Assembly (NCBI GenBank): GCA_035578175.1
Contig: JAQMRL010000004.1
Span: 42,675,401 to 42,739,400, forward strand
Direction of reading: 5' to 3'
From: Catonia carolina
Lineage: Eukaryota > Arthropoda > Insecta > Hemiptera > Achilidae
Length of the DNA stretch: 64,000 bases
Below the pieces are notes generated by a model. The model had not been told where the DNA came from and did no database searches. It worked only from the letters and a program-made list of their open reading frames with translations. Numbering within the stretch: position 1 is the stretch's first letter; every line of letters starts with the position of its first letter. The position numbers were made by a program, and so were the translations under genes. Positions 59,042 to 64,000 of the stretch are shown one piece after another.

Positions 59042-59743
59042 ACATCATTAAAGACATAGATCAAAAGGTAAACCTCTCTTATTAGTTTAACTACAATGGA
59101 CGAGACTGCATGAGAGTTGGACAAACCAATCGTTTTAAAAGTCATATCTGATTATTTTAAGAGAACAAGGATTCCAACAGTGTTAATCAGGCATATGTAG
59201 GTTCTCTAAACACATCTTCAGCACAGTAAAGAAGCTTCTGCTTAATGTATTTTTTAAATTGTTCTGGTAGAGATATTCTTCCTGGCTTTTGTCCTGGAAT
59301 CCTTGACTGATCCAAGATGTTGCTTGAATGTAGAACCATTGACCGAAATATCTTCAACTTTTTAATATTATCAGTGCAAAGGCCTAATATTATACTTTGG
59401 TCGTCAGAATTCCAAGAGAGCTCTCCACGACGAGAACTTTCCGAGCGGTTGGTATCATCTTATCGGAGCTTACCATTAAACCAAGTAGATTGATGTAATT
59501 GTGGTAGCGCATTTGGATTTTTTGGTTTAAGTACAATAAATTTTCTAAATTTTCCGCTTTACAGAATGAATCAATAAAATCCAATATTAGAGATAAGAGT
59601 TTTATATAATAATACGAAAACCCAGAAGTGATTGAAGGAAATTTATTATAATATGTTTTACTTTCTACTTTCATTACCAAGTTTTAGACAAATTCTTTGA
59701 ATGGTTTTTATTTATAACAATTTATTTTAAATAAATTTATACG
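59042..59743. other. Unassigned intron sequence with a 96-codon minus frame
   Basis: The frame 59680-59390 is one of the longer open stretches in the window, and the sequence around 59080-59400 is less AT-rich. I recognise no domain. It could be an old repeat. Confidence 0.35.
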
Positions 59744-59830
59744 GCTGGCCCGTTTTGTAGTGGTCAGTACAACTGTTTTCTATACCAGAATCCCAATTCG
59801 ATTCTCTGGCAGGTCTTTCTCATCTGTATA
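59744..59830 (+). mobile_element. tRNA-like SINE head, degraded
   Basis: 'ttgtagtggtcagtacaact' followed by 'aattcgattctctggcagg' preserves A-box/B-box-like order. The body is not recognised. Confidence 0.45.
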
Positions 59831-60939
59831 GCCTATATATCACCTCATATCATTACCTAAGCACAATTCAAAATTATTTGCGTTTCGATAGCTCATGGTT
59901 CAGAGATGAAAAGAGTGTATTTAACTTAAAGAAATAAAAATAATTTCTATCTCTTTTAAAAGTGTTCTAAATTTAAAAATCGGTATTACTATTTTTTAAG
60001 TGATTTTTAGAAAAATATATTTTGGAGTTTCATTAATGAACCCCTTTTGGGTTAGAATGAATCGAAGGTGCAATTGCTAGGGGTTGCTTAAAATAAATTT
60101 AATTAAAATAAAAGTTGTTCAATGTAACAAACAATATACAATATGACTTACAGTTTAATATAAAAAAAGAGTAAAAAGAGTAAATATAAATAGTTTTTCA
60201 TCAGGTGAAGGTATAGGCTACATTAAAAAGGTCGTTTGTTTGATATTGGATTGATGGCGCGATACCATCAGTTAGTATTTAATAGGCGAATTCTAGGGAG
60301 AAAATGCGAAGGCATTTTTCATTGATAGCTTTTTACATCCTTTGAATAACATTTGATTAAATCGGGAACAAAGGATTTTTCACATTCAATTTTGGAGATT
60401 AATTAGGCTGTTTTTAATGTAACTGGAAAATTTAAGTAACTTCTAGACCAACATTTGTTGAATGTAATTTTCAAATGGATTGGATCTTCACCTTTCATCT
60501 TTCTGTTTGTGTTCATAAAGATTTTGTTAAACCGATAAAGACTAAAAAGTACAAAACAAAATACTCCGAATTAAACTGTATCTTTGATACACCAATAACA
60601 ACACAAACAGTGATTCATCTTTTAAATGACGTAAAAGATGTTCAATCAGAATTAGAAATCATTTAATAGTTACAGATACCAGGTGAACTACAAGAAATAG
60701 CTCAATTGATTTTGAATCGACGACTATCGGAATGAAGTTAATGTGAATATATACAGTCCTTTTAAATTCAACTAGCTGACCCTTGCAAATTTATCTGCTC
60801 AATAATTTTGATGATGTACTTATTTTCTTTTTGTTAACTAATTTAACAATATTACATTAACTTTTAAATTGTTTTATTCTAAAATAACTTAAATTAGTTA
60901 AGTTTTAGGTTATATTTAAATAACCAATCTTATCCTGGT
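59831..60939. other. Unassigned intron sequence
   Basis: AT-rich. The 63-codon frame 60475-60666 has no motif. Confidence 0.45.
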
Positions 60940-61200
60940 TCTTTAGGTCATCAGCCAAAAGTCTGGTTTGAACCTGTAGAGGCTTTACTAAGTAAAACTA
61001 GAAGTGAGTGGTTAACTTTGCCTTCCTCACTGAGTTGAAAGTACGCTTATCAGCATGCTAGGCATTCCGAAAAGCATCTATTTTTCAGACTAAAAATGAC
61101 ACCTTCACTTCATTTACCACAGGGTCTAGCTGTATAATGATATTCAACTTAGAGGCGATAATTGTGATTATGTTTTTACACCTTTATACCTTATTTTATA
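60940..61200 (-). repeat. Family 1 SINE-like element, 5' truncated
   Basis: From the tail 'ctttaggtcatcagccaaaa' to about 'ttttacacctttatacc'. The first ~130 bp of the family are absent. Confidence 0.84.
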
Positions 61201-61311
61201 AAATGTTACAATCCAAAAATCCCGAATTATTTTCACATCTTTCAGCGACAGTATAGGCCTATATTAAAAATCCGTTATTCTCATCACATCAACATTTTAT
61301 TCGGTTTATTT

Positions 61312-61475
61312 AAAGAAGCATCACCGGCTTGTTTATTAGTGACTACAATGGGCTATGTAATAGTAACTGTGTTTTTTGACTTATGAAAATATCGAGATCT
61401 TAGCCGGGAATGAAACCCGGGACCTTCGCGTTGTGGGCTAGTGCGCTAACCACTACGCTACGGAAGCAGTCATCT
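61312..61475 (-). mobile_element. tRNA-derived SINE (group A)
   Basis: Minus-strand head 'gtagcgtagtggttagcgc' (A box) and 'gtcccgggtttcattcccgg' (B box). The body, + strand 'ttagtgactacaatgggcta', matches 8200-8360. Despite strong tRNA resemblance, the attached shared body marks it as a SINE. Confidence 0.85.
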
Positions 61476-62747
61476 CCAATTTTGTTACTTTTATCATGCA
61501 TTTTTACTTTTTATTTAGTATTTGTTTATGCGAGGTCATCAGTTTGAATGACTACTATTAAAATAAATAGGACAGATAAAATCACTAACAAAAACAGCAA
61601 AATAATTCTCTTTAACTGCAAAAACTTGTGTAAAAGGAATCGACAAGAACGAAACGAATAAATGATAAAAATCTAAAAACTTAATTTAGGATGAGAAATA
61701 AAAATTTTGCCAACATTTTTCATCCTTAATTTAGATTTATCATAAATGTCTTAATTCAACCGTTATTAATAATCAGTTATCAGTTATTAATAATCTTTTA
61801 TGATTTGACAGTTAAAGTCGTTGTATATTCTTTTGATTTAGGCCAATAAATTCCTAATAATTCTTTTAACTTTTTGTCGGATTGTTCAACTCGATTTGTC
61901 ATTTTCTATGAAGGTGTATCTTTTGTTGTGTATTTCTTTTGTTTTCTTAAAAGATTTATCAAATTGTCTTTTGGTATTGCTAAAAAAAAAATAACTAATT
62001 TTTTTATTTCATTAATTCGGATTAAATATAATTTTTCATTCCGAAACTCTTAACGGCCTATGTTAATTGTCATTTTTTGGAAGACCTTAATTATATTATG
62101 TATCGTGCTGAAAGTAAAACAAAAGTGAAATCTGTGCTAGTAAAAATATTTTATAGAAACCCGTTATTTTAAAAAAATAGTGTTTGTTGTTTTTAAAATC
62201 GGCCTTTTTTTTGATTTCTGCATATTCTCATTGATAAATTTACAAATTTTTGTTTTCAACTAAAAAATATTCTTACTAAACAGTTCTGACACCTAAAATA
62301 AAATTTTCTATATTTGAAGCTAAATATTTTTTTTTGGTCTTTAATAAACTATCGGTATCTACAATCTGTTCCTTAAAAACCATTAAATAGATTTGTTTAA
62401 AAGAAAAATTGACTAAAAATAAAACTCTTTATTAATATAAAACGCTTTAGATTAATTACTTAACAACTTTAACCCATTGATTCGTGAATTAAGTTCTCCA
62501 CATTTACCAGGCAATCCATATCGTCGGCTCAGCAGGAGGTGGAGCAGAGACTTGGGTTAACTTCATTCAAAACAGTTCAAATTTAATAACGCTTAATAAC
62601 AACATCCAAAATAATTAAACTTACTATTATAAATTAAATAATCTTAATGATTAAATTGTGAAAAGGCTTACTGTAGCAATTAAGTGTGGAGTCCTAATGA
62701 GTGGAGTTCTCCTTTAAGGTGTAACGTAATTTTTAAATATATATATA
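61476..62747. other. Unassigned AT-rich intron
   Basis: Nothing recognised. A short direct repetition 'gttattaataatc' lies near 61763-61795. Confidence 0.5.
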
Positions 62748-63614
62748 CCGGGTGTCCATTAAGTCTGGAAACGGCTGAATTTCAGAAAAGTGAGCGTGAC
62801 TAGGTGACCAGAATGATTTTAATTGCTTGTTGCACCAAAAAAAACTATTCTGGGTGATATTTGAAATTTTTGTCCGCCATCTTGAATCCGCCATATTGGA
62901 TTGAACTTTCTTAATTTAAATAGGATGATGGTCATATGATACATGATTTCGACCTAAAATTTCAAAATAAATTCAATGGCAAAACCGGAAATCGATATCT
63001 TTTTTCGTTTTTGAGATATTACCATTCAACTATCCAGATCGGGGCAGAACGGCCATTCCTCCCTCCTCCGTCTTTGAGCCTACGTAGACAATTTAGGGAG
63101 CAAGTGAACGACTACACATTAGATTGTTGAGAACAATAAGTTTTTTAATATCTCCACTCGTTCATAAATAGGAAATTATTGTCATTAAGAAATACGGAAA
63201 AACAATTTAACGGCTGATTTATTGCATTATAAAACTACAGTATTTAATTTGTTACCAGTTAGCCTAATACTTATTGTTATTTTTGTAAATGTTAGTGTTT
63301 ATAAGGAACTAACTGTGAAAATGAGTTACATAATTGAAAATAAAATTACCAAATGTTTCTTGACTCAAGAGTAGTTGTTCAAAGTGGCCTCCTCCTACTT
63401 ATTGACAATATGATGTACGTGCGTAAAAACTAGATACAGCATTACGAATGAATTCCCCTGGAATTCCAGCAGATTCATTTAGAATTCTTTGTTTGAGTTC
63501 ATGCAGACTGTTAGGTTTCTTTCTGTAAACTTTGTTTTTTAAGTGTCCCCAAAAGAAGTAGTCCAATGGACTCAAATCAGGTGATCACGGAGGCCATTCA
63601 ATTGCTCCTCTCCT
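62748..63614 (-). pseudogene. Mariner/Tc1-type element, copy 1: terminus and transposase C-terminus
   Basis: The outer end reads CCGGGTGTCCATTAAGTCTG, a terminus typical of this superfamily. On the minus strand from 63614 the transposase tail reads SPDLSPLDYFFWGHL, then ELKQRILNESAGIPGEFIRN, and ends SYCQ with TAA at 63401-63399. Directly before SPD a codon is TGA where the other copy has AGA, so this copy is dead. About 650 bp of untranslated or decayed sequence separates the stop from the terminus. Confidence 0.8.
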
Positions 63615-64000
63615 GTATAAAGTTGCTTGTATGAGACTATTGTATGAAGACATACTTCGAAATCATATTACTCCAGCTGTAAGAAATTATTTCGGACAAG
63701 ATGTTAACAACTGTTGGTTTCAACAAGATGGAGACCTGCCCATTTTTCTCGTCGAGTTCGTGTTTTGTTGACCGATATTTTCCCAGAAAGATGAATTTGT
63801 AGGAGAGGAGCAATTGAATGGCCTCCGAGATCACCTGATTTGAGTCCATTGGACTACTTCTTTTGGGGACACTTAAAAACAAAGTTTACAGAAAGAAACC
63901 TAACAGTCTGCATGAACTCAAACAAAGAATTCTAAATGAATCTGCTGGAATTCCAGGGGAATTCATTCGTAATGCTGTATCTAGTTTTTACGCACGTACA
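63414..64000. repeat. ~200-bp near-perfect inverted repeat with 186-bp spacer
   Basis: 63414-63614 is the reverse complement of 63801-64000 with, by eye, one single-base indel and a few substitutions. The repeat is still matching at the last base of the window, so it probably extends further. Confidence 0.95.
63615..64000 (+). pseudogene. Mariner/Tc1-type transposase, copy 2: catalytic middle and C-terminus
   Basis: RNHITPAVRNYFGQD leads to WFQQDG at 63715-63732, which carries the second catalytic Asp. Then, after a frame change, EWPPRSPDLSPLDYFFWGH starts at 63816, containing the third acidic residue region. One A is missing in the run after GHL, shifting the tail. It is inverted relative to copy 1 and continues past the window edge. 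Confidence 0.82.

Noticed and set aside
61400..61475. tRNA gene (minus strand)
   Set aside because: Same group A SINE. The anticodon and acceptor arms do not pair convincingly.
63637..63882. Minus-strand protein across the mariner inverted repeat
   Set aside because: Antisense reading of plus-strand transposase sequence. The real coding direction is shown by WFQQDG and SPDLSPLDYFFWG on the plus strand.

Overview
This is AT-rich, repeat-packed nuclear DNA, almost certainly from an insect. The only cellular coding sequence I can identify is one small exon (46965-47057, + strand) that begins the second RNA-recognition motif of a Musashi-type RNA-binding protein (Rbp6/msi). It has a clean acceptor and a clean GTAAGT donor and is phase 0 at both ends. 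Read this way, 1-46964 is one very long upstream intron and 47058-64000 the next intron. The exon wording is the insect rather than the vertebrate version. The very large introns and the mixture of transposable elements fit a large hemimetabolous (perhaps hemipteran) genome, but that assignment is inference.

Nearly everything else is transposable-element debris.
(1) A ~390-bp SINE-like element, here called family 1, occurs at least 14 times in both orientations. It carries a conserved 5-bp hairpin with a GNRA-type loop close to its 3' end and an AAC-rich tail.
(2) A ~0.9-kb non-autonomous element, family 2, carries an internal GT microsatellite and a hairpin at its end; there are six main copies plus one abutting fragment.
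(3) Several tRNA-derived SINE groups are present. Two copies keep a poly(A) tail, seen as a T-run on the + strand.
(4) A ~285-bp repeat, family 3, occurs twice.
(5) There are six fairly clear and one doubtful broken LINE reverse-transcriptase fragments.
(6) DNA transposons are diverse: a piggyBac-like element with TTAA flanks, several pogo/Tigger-like elements with TA flanks and one broken Tigger transposase, a foldback element, a THAP-domain P-like element, and a mariner-type element caught as an inverted duplication at the right edge.

Layout: 1-6 kb, sparse repeats. 7-8.4 kb, foldback element between direct repeats plus a tRNA SINE. 10-13.3 kb, an inverted repeat and a GC-rich island. 14.9-18 kb, families 1 and 2 and SINEs. 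19.6-25.3 kb, piggyBac-like element, more families 1 and 2, second GC-rich island. 26-32.4 kb, LINE/SINE junction, Tigger-like element, joined family 2 copies, and an unusual A-B-A repeat. 34-41.5 kb, family 2, LINE pieces, paired family 1 copies. 42-45.8 kb, third GC-rich island and a dense LINE/Tigger/SINE nest. 46.7-47.1 kb, SINE remnant and the Rbp6 exon. 47.4-64 kb, MITEs, family 2, LINE, the THAP element nested in family 1, and the mariner inverted duplication.

Three GC-rich islands carrying consensus-like donor sites (about 12.6-12.9, 22.9-23.1 and 42.0-42.1 kb) are weak candidates for alternative first exons of the Rbp6 gene. No rRNA, functional tRNA, CRISPR array or operon was found. 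Boundaries of repeats are by eye and usually good to 5-20 bases.
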